A stretch of DNA of 64,000 nucleotides from the IMG/VR virus record IMGVR_UViG_3300028388_002747, positions 1 through 64,000 of that record. One strand, written 5' to 3'. Shown one piece after another: positions 46,871 through 56,822 of the stretch. Position 1 is the first letter of the stretch, and the number at the start of each line of letters is the position of its first letter. This stretch comes from a virus. The notes beneath the pieces are model-generated. The model was not told where the DNA came from. It did no database searches and saw nothing but the letters and a program-made list of their open reading frames with translations. The translations under genes were made by a program, and so were the position numbers.

Positions 46871-48734
46871 CACAGATTTAACAACCCTTACAACAGCAGA
46901 AGCAGGAACTTGGGTAGATTTTGATTCTCCTTATAACTCTGGTAATCCAGGATTATCTGGAGAAAATTTTATTCAAGGTACTGACTGCTACTCTGTAAAT
47001 ACAGGTAAGAATGTAGGACTTGAAATTTCTGTTGTATTTGATAATGGAACCAATGTAACTTTTGCTACAGATGAAGTTGTATTTGCATGGTGTTTTTATT
47101 TTGCAGGAACAAACTTAGATACTTATGCCAACTCTGGATGGAGATTTGGTATTGGTAGTTCCACAGCAGCTTGGGATTGGTTTAGAGTAGGTGGCTCTGA
47201 TTATAGTAACCATGCATTAGGTGGTTGGAGAAACTTTGCTATTGATCCAACAGCAACTCAAACTGGTACTATTGGTGGAGGTAATGGTGGCTCATATAGA
47301 TATTTTGGTAATGTTCCAAATACTCTTGCAGAAGTAAGCAAAGGAGATCCTGTTGCTGTAGATGCTATTAGATATGGTAGAGGAGAGATTAGTATTACTG
47401 GCACAGGAGGTTCTTTTGATGAATTAGCACAATACAATGATTATAATGCTGGTGGAACTCCTCCAGGTACAAGTTCTACATCTGTAGACTCAGGTAGACA
47501 TGTTCTTGGATTATTTCAAGAAGCTGGTGGTGGTTACTTATGGAAAGGAATGCTCGCTCTTGGACTAACAGGAACTTCTGTAACCTTTTCAGATAGTAAT
47601 GTTGTAATCACTATTGATGATTGTCCTCACACTTACGCTGCTTTTAATAAAGTAGAAATCAGAAATGCTTCTAGTAGTGTTACATTAAATAATATCACAT
47701 TTATTTCTACAGCAACTACAGCAAATGGTATTGGTCATTTTGAAGTGGTAGATAATGCAACAGTGAGTTTAACTGGTTGTAGTTTTAATGATATGGGAAT
47801 ATTTACATTCCTATCCAACTCAACTATAACCAACTCTGGATTTAATGGTTGTGGATTAATTACAGCAGGTTCCGCTACATTCACTGGAAATAGTTTTAAC
47901 AGCAGTACATCTTCAGCAACTTTATTAGCTGGTACAAATGATATGACTAACATCACTGATAATAACTTTATATCAGACGGGTCTAATCATGCAGTGGAAA
48001 TTAATGCTGTTGGTACTGGAGCTATGACTTGGAACAACACTTTAGATAGTTATGTTGCAGGTACATCAGGAAATAATGTAACCACAACATCAACAGGAAA
48101 TGAAGCAATATATTTAAATTTTACTTCTGCTGCCACCTACACTATTAATGTATCTTCTGGAGCTACTGTACCTTCAGTTAGAAAGGGTGCTGGTATGACA
48201 GGTAATGTTAATGTAGTAGCTGGTGCTGTTACAGTAGATATTAATGTAGCACAAACTGATGGTACTGCTATATCAGGAGCAAGAGTGTTGGTTGAAGCAG
48301 GAACTACTGGTGATTTACCTTCTGGAGATTCTGTAACTATTACTCGTTCTGGTAGTACAGCAACAGTAACTCATACAGCCCATGGTTTAGAGGCTGGAGA
48401 TGAAGTAGTTATAAGAGGAGCAGACCAAAACGAATATAATGGTCTGAGAACAATATCTAATGTAACAACTAATACATATGATTACACTGTTACTGGAACT
48501 CCAACAACTCCAGCAACTGGAACTATAACAAGTACGTTTGTATTTATAAATGGTACAACTGATGTAAATGGAGATATTTCATCTACAGCAAGAACATTAA
48601 CTGCTAATCAATCTGTAACTGGAAGAGCTAGAAAAGGTTCTAGTTCTCCTTTTTATAAAACAGGACAAATAGTTGGTACTGCAACAACAACTGCAGGATT
48701 ATCTACTACTGTAATTTTGATTAGAGATGAATAA
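46857..48734 (+). CDS. Beta-helix tail spike-like protein
   Basis: 625 aa. The N-terminal about 230 residues are a beta domain with an aromatic-rich core (WFRVGGSDYSNHALGGW). Residues about 260-430 show repeated short Asn/Ser/Thr-ended rungs (ITNSGFNGCG, FTGNSFN) typical of right-handed parallel beta-helix spikes, which often bind or cleave surface polysaccharides. No catalytic residues can be assigned. The C-terminus has an Ig/fibre domain 'THTAHGLEAGDEVVIRGA' common in aquatic phage fibres and a final cell-surface-type sandwich. The start overlaps the cysteine-cluster gene by 14 bases. A receptor-binding or depolymerase role is plausible. Confidence 0.65.
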   Translation: MATYSTDLTTLTTAEAGTWVDFDSPYNSGNPGLSGENFIQGTDCYSVNTGKNVGLEISVVFDNGTNVTFATDEVVFAWCFYFAGTNLDTYANSGWRFGIGSSTAAWDWFRVGGSDYSNHALGGWRNFAIDPTATQTGTIGGGNGGSYRYFGNVPNTLAEVSKGDPVAVDAIRYGRGEISITGTGGSFDELAQYNDYNAGGTPPGTSSTSVDSGRHVLGLFQEAGGGYLWKGMLALGLTGTSVTFSDSNVVITIDDCPHTYAAFNKVEIRNASSSVTLNNITFISTATTANGIGHFEVVDNATVSLTGCSFNDMGIFTFLSNSTITNSGFNGCGLITAGSATFTGNSFNSSTSSATLLAGTNDMTNITDNNFISDGSNHAVEINAVGTGAMTWNNTLDSYVAGTSGNNVTTTSTGNEAIYLNFTSAATYTINVSSGATVPSVRKGAGMTGNVNVVAGAVTVDINVAQTDGTAISGARVLVEAGTTGDLPSGDSVTITRSGSTATVTHTAHGLEAGDEVVIRGADQNEYNGLRTISNVTTNTYDYTVTGTPTTPATGTITSTFVFINGTTDVNGDISSTARTLTANQSVTGRARKGSSSPFYKTGQIVGTATTTAGLSTTVILIRDE

Positions 48735-48742
48735 TAAAATAG

Positions 48743-49981
48743 ATGATTACAATAGATTACAGTGTAACACCTTATATTATAAATGTGCCAAGATTGTATA
48801 CACAATTTGTCGCCACTGATCCACAAACAGGATTAGAGGTAAGACAAATGAATTTAACACAATTTGCACAAGATATAGGGGATTTACAGGATAACGTTGA
48901 AGGAGCTTGGGCCCCTACTGCATATGAGTATACAGCTCCTGTGTCAGTTGGTGGTGTACAGTTAGCACCTGTTGTTGTAATCACAGAGTTTTATGTTGTA
49001 CAATTTGAAGATTTACAATATGCTGTAAACCTTGTAGGAGCTAACACTAACGTACAGGATCAAGTAGTAGTTAATCAGGTTTCTATACGTCCTAGTAACT
49101 CAGCAGGTTTAACATTCTCTGATGCTATTAATTCACAGTCATTCTTAGAAGCTGCTGTTTGGGTAGATTCAGAGGATGGATTACCTGGAACCCAATTCCC
49201 TAGAGGAACTCCTCCAGATGAAGTTGATAATGTTACAGATGCAATTACAATAGCTTTACGAGAAGGCTTGCATAGATTTAATATTAGAGGTACATTTAAC
49301 GCGGTTGGTAATGTTGGAATAGAAAGATACCATGTAAAGGGGCAAACCCCTCAGAATGCTATAATTGTTGCAAATGCTTTAAATGTAACTAATAGTTCTT
49401 TTGAAAGGATTGCAATAGTTGGTAGTATAACAGGAAGAGGAACTTTTCAAGATTGTTCTGTTGCTAAAACATTAAATTTGTCTGGTGTAGAAGGTATATG
49501 GGATAATTGCGGTATTGCTGGAAATTTAACTTTAGATGCTAGTGCAACAGAACCAATAGTATTTAAAGATTGTATTTCTACTATTGCAGGAACAGATAAA
49601 CCTAGCTTAGATTGTAATGGTACAGCAGCAGGAATTAATTTTAGAAGATATGCAGGTGGTTTAGCTGTAACTAATTTTAATAATCCTGCAGGAGCTATGA
49701 CATTAGATTTAATGGGTAGTGAAGTTAGTATAGATTCTGTATCTTGTACAAATGGAGAAATAGTAGCTAGAGGTGTAGGTAAATTGATTGATGAGAATGG
49801 AAATGTAATACCTAATGGTAGTATAACAATAAATGGAAATTTGTTTATTTCAAATAGATTAGTAAACTCAGATCAAGTTGCTTCAGGAAGTAATGTTTGG
49901 TCAGAGGCAGAGAAAGATGAAGTAATACAATATAGTAAAAAATCAAGTGATAATGCTGAACAAGCAAATTTAAAATTGTAA
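48743..49981 (+). CDS. Tail/adhesin protein of aquatic-phage type
   Basis: 412 aa. The N-terminus (NVPRLYTQF, 'LEVRQMNLTQFAQDIGDLQDNVEGAW', 'FEDLQYAVNLVGANTNV') follows a pattern I recall in marine phage tail or baseplate-proximal proteins that start fibre operons. The middle and C-terminus are beta-helix-like, with short repeated rungs ('FQDCSVAKTLNLSG', 'FKDCISTIAG'). The tail end is charged and helical (AEKDEVIQYSKKSSDNAEQ). It probably joins the particle through its N-terminus and exposes a beta-helical body. No enzymatic residues are visible. Confidence 0.6.
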   Translation: MITIDYSVTPYIINVPRLYTQFVATDPQTGLEVRQMNLTQFAQDIGDLQDNVEGAWAPTAYEYTAPVSVGGVQLAPVVVITEFYVVQFEDLQYAVNLVGANTNVQDQVVVNQVSIRPSNSAGLTFSDAINSQSFLEAAVWVDSEDGLPGTQFPRGTPPDEVDNVTDAITIALREGLHRFNIRGTFNAVGNVGIERYHVKGQTPQNAIIVANALNVTNSSFERIAIVGSITGRGTFQDCSVAKTLNLSGVEGIWDNCGIAGNLTLDASATEPIVFKDCISTIAGTDKPSLDCNGTAAGINFRRYAGGLAVTNFNNPAGAMTLDLMGSEVSIDSVSCTNGEIVARGVGKLIDENGNVIPNGSITINGNLFISNRLVNSDQVASGSNVWSEAEKDEVIQYSKKSSDNAEQANLKL

Positions 49982-49985
49982 AATC

Positions 49986-50210
49986 ATGCCTAGAGCGATT
50001 GGGGTTTTAAACCATAATCACAGTTATGTACACGTACAAGGTGTAGCTGCTTCAGTGTGGGTAATTAATCACAATCTGAACAGGAAACCTAGTATTACAA
50101 TTGTAGATAGTGCTGATTCAGTAGTTGGAGGGGATCCAGATTATATAGATGAAAATACAATAATAATAACCTTTAATGCTTCTTTCGCTGGAAAGGCATA
50201 CTTAAATTAA
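49986..50210 (+). CDS. Small beta-sandwich fibre tip protein
   Basis: 74 aa. The sequence 'WVINHNLNRKPSITIVDS', then 'DYIDENTIIITF' and 'FAGKAYLN' is a common fibre-tip or head-decoration sandwich in phages ('H-N-L ... P-S-V ... F-x-G-x-A-Y-L-N'). Here it stands alone as a full small gene, starting 4 bases after the previous stop and followed 6 bases later by a longer fibre that ends in a related 'VTHNLGTTDIT' domain. It may bind on the fibre as a separate subunit or be a detached tip. Confidence 0.6.
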   Translation: MPRAIGVLNHNHSYVHVQGVAASVWVINHNLNRKPSITIVDSADSVVGGDPDYIDENTIIITFNASFAGKAYLN

Positions 50211-50216
50211 TAAGCC

Positions 50217-52157
50217 ATGGCAAAATTTGAATATTTAGTGCATTTAGACTTAGTTCAGAACGAACTACAAAATGCTGTAATCCAAAATTTAGGAACTGCT
50301 CCTGGCTCCCCTTTAGATGGTCAAATCTACTATGACACCACAGTGTCTAATCATAGATTCAGAGGCTATATAGATGGTGCATGGGCAGATTTCCTCACAA
50401 GTGCAGATACATTTGTTTCTTCTGTAACAGTTAACTCTGGTACTGGTACTGATGTAGTATCTTCTGGTACTGCTTCTGATCCTGTATACACAGTTAATTT
50501 AGATTATGTAGGAACAGATAACTTTATTGATTCTGCAACAAACTTAGAAGGTACACCCATAACAACAGGTGACACAATTATTTATCACGATGCTACAGAT
50601 GATACAGTAAAGAAAGGATTTATTTCTGATCTTCCTTTTGATCCTGCTGGTACTGATAACTCTACAGATGTTACATTAGCTGCTACAGTTACAGATGTTT
50701 TAACGTTAACAACTCAAGAAATTGGTGCTGTAGATGCTGGGTTAGATGCTATTGCCGGTTGGGATGATACTGCTGGTGATTTTACATATCTTACAGCTAC
50801 ACAGGTTAGAACTATTATCAATGTAGAAGATGGTGCAAACAATTACACACACCCTAATCACACTGGACAAGTAACTTCTACCGGTGATGGTGCTACAGTG
50901 GTAACTGTAAATGCTATTACAGATCAAGTTGCTTTAACTTCTGGACTAATTTCTACTGACGAACTTCTTGTAAATGATGGTGGTGTTCTAAAAAGAATGG
51001 ATATTTCTGTTATTGAAGCATACATGCAAGCAAACTTATCATTTGGTGGTACATATGATTTTGATGCTGGTGCTAACCAAGGAGCTAATCAAACAGTTGA
51101 TAGTCAAGATATATTAGATATCACAGCTTCTGCTGCTACAACTAGTGGTGCTACACCTATTGAAACAGAAGTAAGTAAAGTTTCCACCACTGTAACTGTA
51201 GCTATTAAACTTGATTTCATTGATGATGATACATTTGCTACAGCTACTAATACAAATATTCCTTCAGCAGAATCTGTAAAAGCTTATGTTGACTCTGTTG
51301 CACAAGGACTTGATGCTAAGGATAGTGTAAGAGTTGCTACTACGGCTGCTGGTACATTAGCTTCTTCATTTGAAAATGGTGATACTATTGATGGTGTTAC
51401 ACTTGCAACAAATGACCGAATATTAATTAAGAACCAGTCTGCTGCTGCAGAAAATGGTATCTATATAGTACAAGCAACTGGTGCTCCAGTGAGAGCAGAT
51501 GATGCTGATACGTGGGATGAGCTTGTTTCTGCATTTGTATTTGTAGAAGAAGGAACTACTCAGGCAGATACAGGATGGGTTTGTACAGCTGATTCAGGTG
51601 GTACATTAGGTACAACAGCTAACAACTGGACACAATTCAGCGGTGCTGGATCTTATACTGCTGGTGATGGTATTGATTTGACAGGTACAGTGTTTAGTTT
51701 AACAACACCTACTACTAATCTTTCAGGAACATCCACTAATGCTGTCACTGGAACAGGTCACACCCACGCAATTGATACCGGTATAGCTGACAATGATATT
51801 GTAGCAATTGATAGTACAACTGTTGCTTCAGGAGAGTATGCTAGATTTACAGCTAATGGTTTAGAAGGTAGAACAGTTGCAGAGATGCAAGCTGATTTAG
51901 CTATTCCAGGGAAATTCAGTGTGAATTTAGATTCAACTGAAGGATCTGTATCAAGAGCTAATGCTGGTGGTGTAACAACTTTCACTGTAACACACAATTT
52001 AGGTACAACTGACATAACATATTCTGTTAAAAGAATTGCAGATAATAAAACAGTAGGAGTGGAAATGGATACTGCTTCTACAAACACTGTTGATGTAGCA
52101 TTTAATGATGCTGGCAACACAAATGATAATTTGTATAGAGTAACAATAATTGGGTAA
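50217..52157 (+). CDS. Long tail fibre protein
   Basis: 646 aa. The N-terminus (LVHLDLVQNELQNAVIQNLG, 'GQIYYDT') is the usual fibre attachment segment. The middle holds Asp/Thr/Gly-rich repeats. Residues about 380-470 are a well-known fibre domain ('DGVTLATNDRILIKNQ', 'ENGIYIVQATGAPVRADD'). The C-terminus has 'FTVTHNLGTTDITYSVK' and ends in a beta tip (NLYRVTIIG), matching the small protein before it. It probably trimerises as a side fibre. It stands 6 bases from the previous gene and 7 from the next, so all belong to one operon. Confidence 0.75.
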   Translation: MAKFEYLVHLDLVQNELQNAVIQNLGTAPGSPLDGQIYYDTTVSNHRFRGYIDGAWADFLTSADTFVSSVTVNSGTGTDVVSSGTASDPVYTVNLDYVGTDNFIDSATNLEGTPITTGDTIIYHDATDDTVKKGFISDLPFDPAGTDNSTDVTLAATVTDVLTLTTQEIGAVDAGLDAIAGWDDTAGDFTYLTATQVRTIINVEDGANNYTHPNHTGQVTSTGDGATVVTVNAITDQVALTSGLISTDELLVNDGGVLKRMDISVIEAYMQANLSFGGTYDFDAGANQGANQTVDSQDILDITASAATTSGATPIETEVSKVSTTVTVAIKLDFIDDDTFATATNTNIPSAESVKAYVDSVAQGLDAKDSVRVATTAAGTLASSFENGDTIDGVTLATNDRILIKNQSAAAENGIYIVQATGAPVRADDADTWDELVSAFVFVEEGTTQADTGWVCTADSGGTLGTTANNWTQFSGAGSYTAGDGIDLTGTVFSLTTPTTNLSGTSTNAVTGTGHTHAIDTGIADNDIVAIDSTTVASGEYARFTANGLEGRTVAEMQADLAIPGKFSVNLDSTEGSVSRANAGGVTTFTVTHNLGTTDITYSVKRIADNKTVGVEMDTASTNTVDVAFNDAGNTNDNLYRVTIIG

Positions 52158-52164
52158 TAACTAA

Positions 52165-55118
52165 ATGGCACAATATGATTTTTATACTGATGTAGAAATT
52201 AATGGTTCTTTAACTGTTAATTCATTAGAAGCAGGAATTGCTGACTATGATGCATTTGTTGTGTCTGATGGAGGAGTATTAAAGTTTCGTACAGGATCAC
52301 AAGTCCTTTCAGATATTGGTGGAACAACACAAAATTTAACAATTGGTACAGATAATCAAATACCATTTGTCAATTTAGCTGGGAATGATTTTGAATATGA
52401 CACTGGATTTACTTTTGATGGGGCAGTATTAGATATTGTAGGGCAGATAAATCTAAGTCAAACAATAACTGGAACAGAAGATTTATTGGTGCTGCTTCAG
52501 CAAGTGATTATGTTCCTTACAATGGAGCAACTAATTCAGTTGATTTAGGCATATATAATTTAACAGCAAATAGATTGTTTACAGGTGCAAATGGTATTGA
52601 TATTGAAGGTAGTGGGCCAAGATTATCACTTATTAACACAAGTTCACTAGCTGATGAAGGTGAATGGAAGATTTATGCAGAAAGTGATTATTTAACAATA
52701 AGATCTTACAATGATTTAGGAAATTCATTCGAAAATGCACTTTTATTTTTAAGAACTGGAACTAACATTGATGAAGTACGTTGGAATGCTGATTTATTTA
52801 ATCTTCAATCAGCTCCACTTGAAACAACAAGTTCAGTTTCTGCTAAAACATTAATACTTCAAAATGAAGAACTAACAGACGCGACTCAAATGGGCCAAAT
52901 TGCTTTTGATATTAATGATACAGCAGCTCCAGCAGAATTAGGTAATTTTAATGGCACAGACCCAATTGGTTTGTATGTTCATGACGGTACAGATGTTAGA
53001 CGCATTTGGACAACAGACAATTTTGATGGTACTGATGTTGCAAATTGGCAATCAACATATACTGAATGGGGTGGATTGACTGCTTCACAATTTTTAAGAA
53101 GTGACACTGCTGATACAGCAAATGGACTAATAACATTTGCTAATGGATTTCAAGATGATGTAACAAATTTAGGTAAAACATCAACCACATATGAAGTTGT
53201 TGCTAATCAAGACTGGGATAGCCCAATTGGTACATCAAGATTTACTCAACCTACTTCAGTTGGTGGAGCTGGAATTGCTGGTTATTGGTTTATAACTGGT
53301 AGAAGAGATGTTTCTGGTGGTTATAGTGGTATTCTAACTTCTTTTAATGGTAATGATTCTTATATAGGCTCAGCAGGTGATAGTACAACAAACCCAATTT
53401 GGCATAAGATAATTACAGATAATAATGCAACTTCTGAATTAAATGAATTCCTAAGAAGTGATGTTGCTGATATTAAAACAAGTGGTAATTTAAGGTTTGA
53501 TGATTTTATAGCAATTGATTTTGGAAATGACGTAGATTCAAGGCTTTATTCTTCAAATACAACAACTCTTTTTGATTTAAAAAATGGAGACTTTTTCATA
53601 AGAGATAATACAACTGATAGATTTAGATTTAGAAGAACCTCTGGAAATTTAGAATTAGAAATTGGAAGTATCTTTTTTGTCAGCGATGGAAATGGTGTTG
53701 TTTTTAATAATGATGCTAAAATGTACCAATCTGGTACGATAACAGTATTAAACTTACACGGAAATTCTGATTCATTTAAAATATATGATAATGGTGTTGA
53801 ACAATTTCATTTTGACGTTACAACTGGTAATTTCACTGGACAAGGAAGTGTTTTTGTAGGAAATGAAATTCGATCGTCAGGCCCTTCTCCTAAAATTGTT
53901 TTTAATCAAACTGACGGAGCTACTGATCAAACACTTACTAGAATTGTAGCTGATAGTAATATATTTGACATAAGACTTCAAAATGATACTAATACCGCTT
54001 TTAGTACTCCATTCAGAATAACAAGATCAGGTACGACTGCGACTGAAATAGATTTAATTGCAAATTTAATTGATATTACGGGAGGACTCAGAGTTAGTGG
54101 AGATGGTACTTTTTTAGATGACATATTATTAGCTAATAATGATAATTACTTATTTGCTGACACTTCAGGTAATGTTCCTACAAGAATACACGGTATTAAT
54201 TCTGGCAATGTTGAATATATAGGTTCTATTGACCAAACAACTGCCTCAACAAGAGTTGCAAACAATACTGGAGATTTGATTTTTAAAAATGGTGATCTTA
54301 TTTTAAAATCTAGTGGTTTTCTTGGATTAAATAAAACCGTCCCCACTTCCAGATTAGATATTGATGAAAACATAGACTTGGTTAATGCTACTGAACAAAG
54401 ATCACTCAGAAGTACATGTGATTTTACAACATCAACAGCAAGTACATTTTCTGGATTCAAGCAACATTTTAGACTTGACACTGTAACTAGACACACAGCT
54501 GGTACAGTTGACATAGTTAATGCCGTTATGAGCTTAATAAGAAATACAAATGTTGGTGATGTAAATAACGCAGCTGGATTTTGGACTAGAATAGATCAAT
54601 CAAATCTTAGTGGACAAATAGATAATGCAATAGGTGTCTGGGTTAAAGACGGAATTGACACTGGAGTTATAGAAAATTATTATGGACTTTATGTTGATAA
54701 CCTAACTGCTGGAAGAACTAGCAACTATGGAGTTTATCTTGCTGGAAATACTCAATCTTATTTTGGCGGACATGTTCATTGCAATTCTAGTATAGAAGGA
54801 ATAAATGCATTAAAAAAAGATATTGTAGATAAAACATCCTCATACACAATTGATGAGGCCGATAGGCAAAGTGTAATAAGAATTACTGGATCTGGAAATG
54901 CAAATATTACTGTAAACACGGATTCTTTAGCAAATATTGGCGAAACAGTAGAAGTTGATCATTTTGGTACTGGTACAGTTACTATTGTAGCAGGCACTGC
55001 AACATTAAGAGTAAATTCTAATGACACACTTGTTCTTGATGGTCAATATTCAAGGGTGGCCATTCAAAAAATAACATCAACTGAATATAGGGTATTCGGT
55101 CAATTAACACCAGCATAA
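52165..55118 (+). pseudogene. Large tail fibre gene interrupted by a single-base frameshift
   Basis: Two frames belong together. The first (52165-52548, 127 aa) begins as a normal fibre ('MAQYDFYTDVEINGSLTVNSLE') but loses sense after 'GTED' near 52482. The second (847 aa from the first Met at 52575, to 55118) continues upstream without a stop back to the same place, giving 'FIGAASASDYVPYNGATNS' in the -1 frame. A TTTT run that has lost one T (now 52482-52484) would explain it, so about 984 codons would be restored. The long part is a Ser/Asn/Thr-rich fibre with a C-terminal 'RRVAIQKI-like SRVAIQKITSTEYRVFGQL' tip. It may be a sequencing error, a real mutation or phase variation. No classic slippery heptamer is seen. 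Confidence 0.7.
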
Positions 55119-55120
55119 TC

Positions 55121-55675
55121 ATGAATGGAATAATTGCAGCTTCAAGAAGAATTGGTGACAATCAGCCTCCATCAGTACCAACTGGGTTAAATGCTACAAG
55201 TATTTGTCAAACAACATTTACGCTTAATTGGAGTGCTTCAACAGATAATGTTGGCGTAACTGGGTATAGAGTATATAAAAATGGAGTTTCTGAAGCTACA
55301 TTAGGTAATGTTACATCTTATAATGTAACTGGGCAATCAGCTGGTGCAACAAATACTTGGACAGTATCAGCTTTAGATGCAGCTGGTAATGAATCATCAC
55401 AATCAAGTGGTTTAAGTGTTACTCAAAGTGTTAGTGTTTCAGCTGTATTAATGTCAAATACTGGTCAATCCACACAAGTTGCTGCTTGTGGAGAGTCAAC
55501 AACTATAACAAGATATGTAACTGGTGGAAATACAACTCCAGATAATGGTGAAACTGTATATAATAACAGTTGTGCATCAAATGTATTTGTTGGAGGTAAT
55601 TTATGGTACACAAATGGATCTGTTTCATTTACAATTAATAATTCAGGTGTTGTGTCTAACTCTACAATTTGTTAA
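55121..55675 (+). CDS. Fibronectin type III protein with C-terminal Cys module
   Basis: 184 aa. Residues about 15-105 form an Fn3 domain ('PSVPTGLNAT', 'FTLNWSASTDNVGVTGYRVYKNG', then 'WTVSALDAAGNES'), common in surface and phage proteins that touch glycans. From residue about 122 a module begins at a Cys, with 'TPDNGETVY' and a final Cys (55487-55672), the same type as in the poly-Thr proteins, here joined to Fn3 and not to a Thr tract. It starts 2 bases after the fibre gene. It probably binds or decorates the fibre surface. Confidence 0.65.
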   Translation: MNGIIAASRRIGDNQPPSVPTGLNATSICQTTFTLNWSASTDNVGVTGYRVYKNGVSEATLGNVTSYNVTGQSAGATNTWTVSALDAAGNESSQSSGLSVTQSVSVSAVLMSNTGQSTQVAACGESTTITRYVTGGNTTPDNGETVYNNSCASNVFVGGNLWYTNGSVSFTINNSGVVSNSTIC

Positions 55676-55677
55676 TT

Positions 55678-56055
55678 ATGAAAAAATTTTTAAAATATAT
55701 ACTCGTATTTGGGTTTTTGATTTTGTTTATTAAGTATAGTTTTTTGATATTACTTATATGGGGAATTATAGAGTTATTAATTTTTTCATTATACCATAAA
55801 TCGACAACAAAAATCAAGCAATTTATTTGTAACTTTGTTTTAACAATATTAAATTGCATAGATATCCTCTTTAATGTTATTTTGCAGATTCCTGCAAACA
55901 GGATATTGTTAACTACACATTCTCCTACTCTTTTTGGAAACCCCCAACAGTCTTTTACAGAAGTATTAAGATCTAATTTTATTTATAACAATCTGAAGTA
56001 CAGGGGTGTGTTACTTTACAAATTTATTATTTATTTTAAAAAAATACTAGCATGA
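55678..56055 (+). CDS. Membrane protein of unknown function
   Basis: Start at ATG 55678, 2 bases after the previous stop, which drops three residues from the longest frame; 125 aa. Residues about 1-40 are strongly hydrophobic (FLKYILVFGFLILFIKYSFLILLIW), probably two membrane passes, with a further hydrophobic segment at about 50-70. The C-terminal half is polar with basic residues. It opens the lysis block (membrane proteins, DUF5675, spanin-like pair). The final TGA overlaps the next ATG (ATGA). Holin or antiholin is possible but has no specific motif. Confidence 0.5.
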   Translation: MKKFLKYILVFGFLILFIKYSFLILLIWGIIELLIFSLYHKSTTKIKQFICNFVLTILNCIDILFNVILQIPANRILLTTHSPTLFGNPQQSFTEVLRSNFIYNNLKYRGVLLYKFIIYFKKILA

Positions 56056-56384
56056 ATATAACAGACTTTTTACGTGATCATTTTAAAGATGCATTATATA
56101 TTGGAGGTGCTGTTGTATCATTTTTTGTAGGGACTAAATTAAGAAAACTTAATGTTAAAAAAGAGGAAGTAAATGTACAAACAAGTGAACTAGAAAATGT
56201 TGAAGCAGCATTAAAAATATATAGATTAATGCTCACGGATTTACAGGAAAAATTAAAAAAGGCTGAAGAAGCTTATATGGTAATTGAGGAGAGGTTACAC
56301 GCATCAATAGAGAACAATAAAACTCTGAGTGATGAAAATAAAAAATTAAAATCTCAACTCAATGAAATTACAGGTAATAGTTAA
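56052..56384 (+). CDS. Membrane-anchored coiled-coil protein
   Basis: 110 aa, overlapping the previous stop by 4 bases. Residues about 12-30 are a hydrophobic segment (ALYIGGAVVSFFVGTKL); residues about 45-105 are a coiled coil ending in 'LKSQLNEIT'. One membrane anchor plus a periplasmic helix recalls inner-membrane spanin or phage envelope-connector proteins. The last 23 bases also code the start of the DUF5675 gene in another frame, an arrangement frequent in lysis blocks. Confidence 0.5.
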   Translation: MNITDFLRDHFKDALYIGGAVVSFFVGTKLRKLNVKKEEVNVQTSELENVEAALKIYRLMLTDLQEKLKKAEEAYMVIEERLHASIENNKTLSDENKKLKSQLNEITGNS

Positions 56385-56799
56385 TCGGTTTAGAGTAGAA
56401 CACAATTATGCATTAGGACATTGTTATATAAAACATGGCCCAGGTCAAGCTGAATATGTTGGTTGCTCGCTTGAAAGAGGTTGGAGAAACAATCAAAATA
56501 GAATTAGTTGTGTTCCGGAAGGTGTATATCCATTGAAGTATGAATATTCTCCAAGGTTTAGAAAGAAACTTTGGGAATTATATGATGTCCCTGGAAGATC
56601 TGAATGTAAGTTCCATGCAGCAAATTACTGGCGACAACTTAATGGCTGTATTGCTCTTGGTAATAAACATATAGATATTGACAGAGATGGTGATCCGGAT
56701 GTAACCTCATCCAGAAATACAATGAAAAAATTTCATGAACTAATGGACAAGTATGTTCAGCCAGGTATGGAAGTAGAAGTTGTGATTCGTAATATTTAA
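56362..56799 (+). CDS. DUF5675-like protein (probable lysis-associated)
   Basis: 145 aa, overlapping the previous gene by 23 bases. It has 'CSLERGWRNNQNRISCVPEGVYPLKY', then 'FHAANYWRQLNGCIALG', the DUF5675 pattern (Leu-Glu, Asn, Pro-Glu-Gly-x-Tyr, His-x-x-Asn, Gly-Cys-Ile-x-Leu-Gly). The family is common in Bacteroidota phages next to holins and is suspected to act on peptidoglycan, but its chemistry is not established. There is no signal peptide, so export would need a holin. The gene lies in a membrane-protein block and may be the endolysin or its partner. Confidence 0.7.
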   Translation: MKLQVIVNRFRVEHNYALGHCYIKHGPGQAEYVGCSLERGWRNNQNRISCVPEGVYPLKYEYSPRFRKKLWELYDVPGRSECKFHAANYWRQLNGCIALGNKHIDIDRDGDPDVTSSRNTMKKFHELMDKYVQPGMEVEVVIRNI

Positions 56800-56803
56800 A
56801 ATT

Positions 56804-56818
56804 TATTTTGTATCTTTA
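56804..56818 (+). promoter_or_regulatory. Promoter-like TTTTGTATCTTTA box
   Basis: TATCTTTA at 56811-56818 has the same core as the box at 7068. It ends only 4 bases before the ATG at 56823, so transcription from here would give a very short or no leader for that gene, or serve the genes further on. Confidence 0.35.
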
Positions 56819-56822
56819 AATC

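Noticed and set aside
52470-52500. Programmed -1 frameshift in the fibre gene
   Set aside because: No slippery heptamer of the X XXY YYZ form and no clear downstream structure; a lost T in a short run explains the data more simply.
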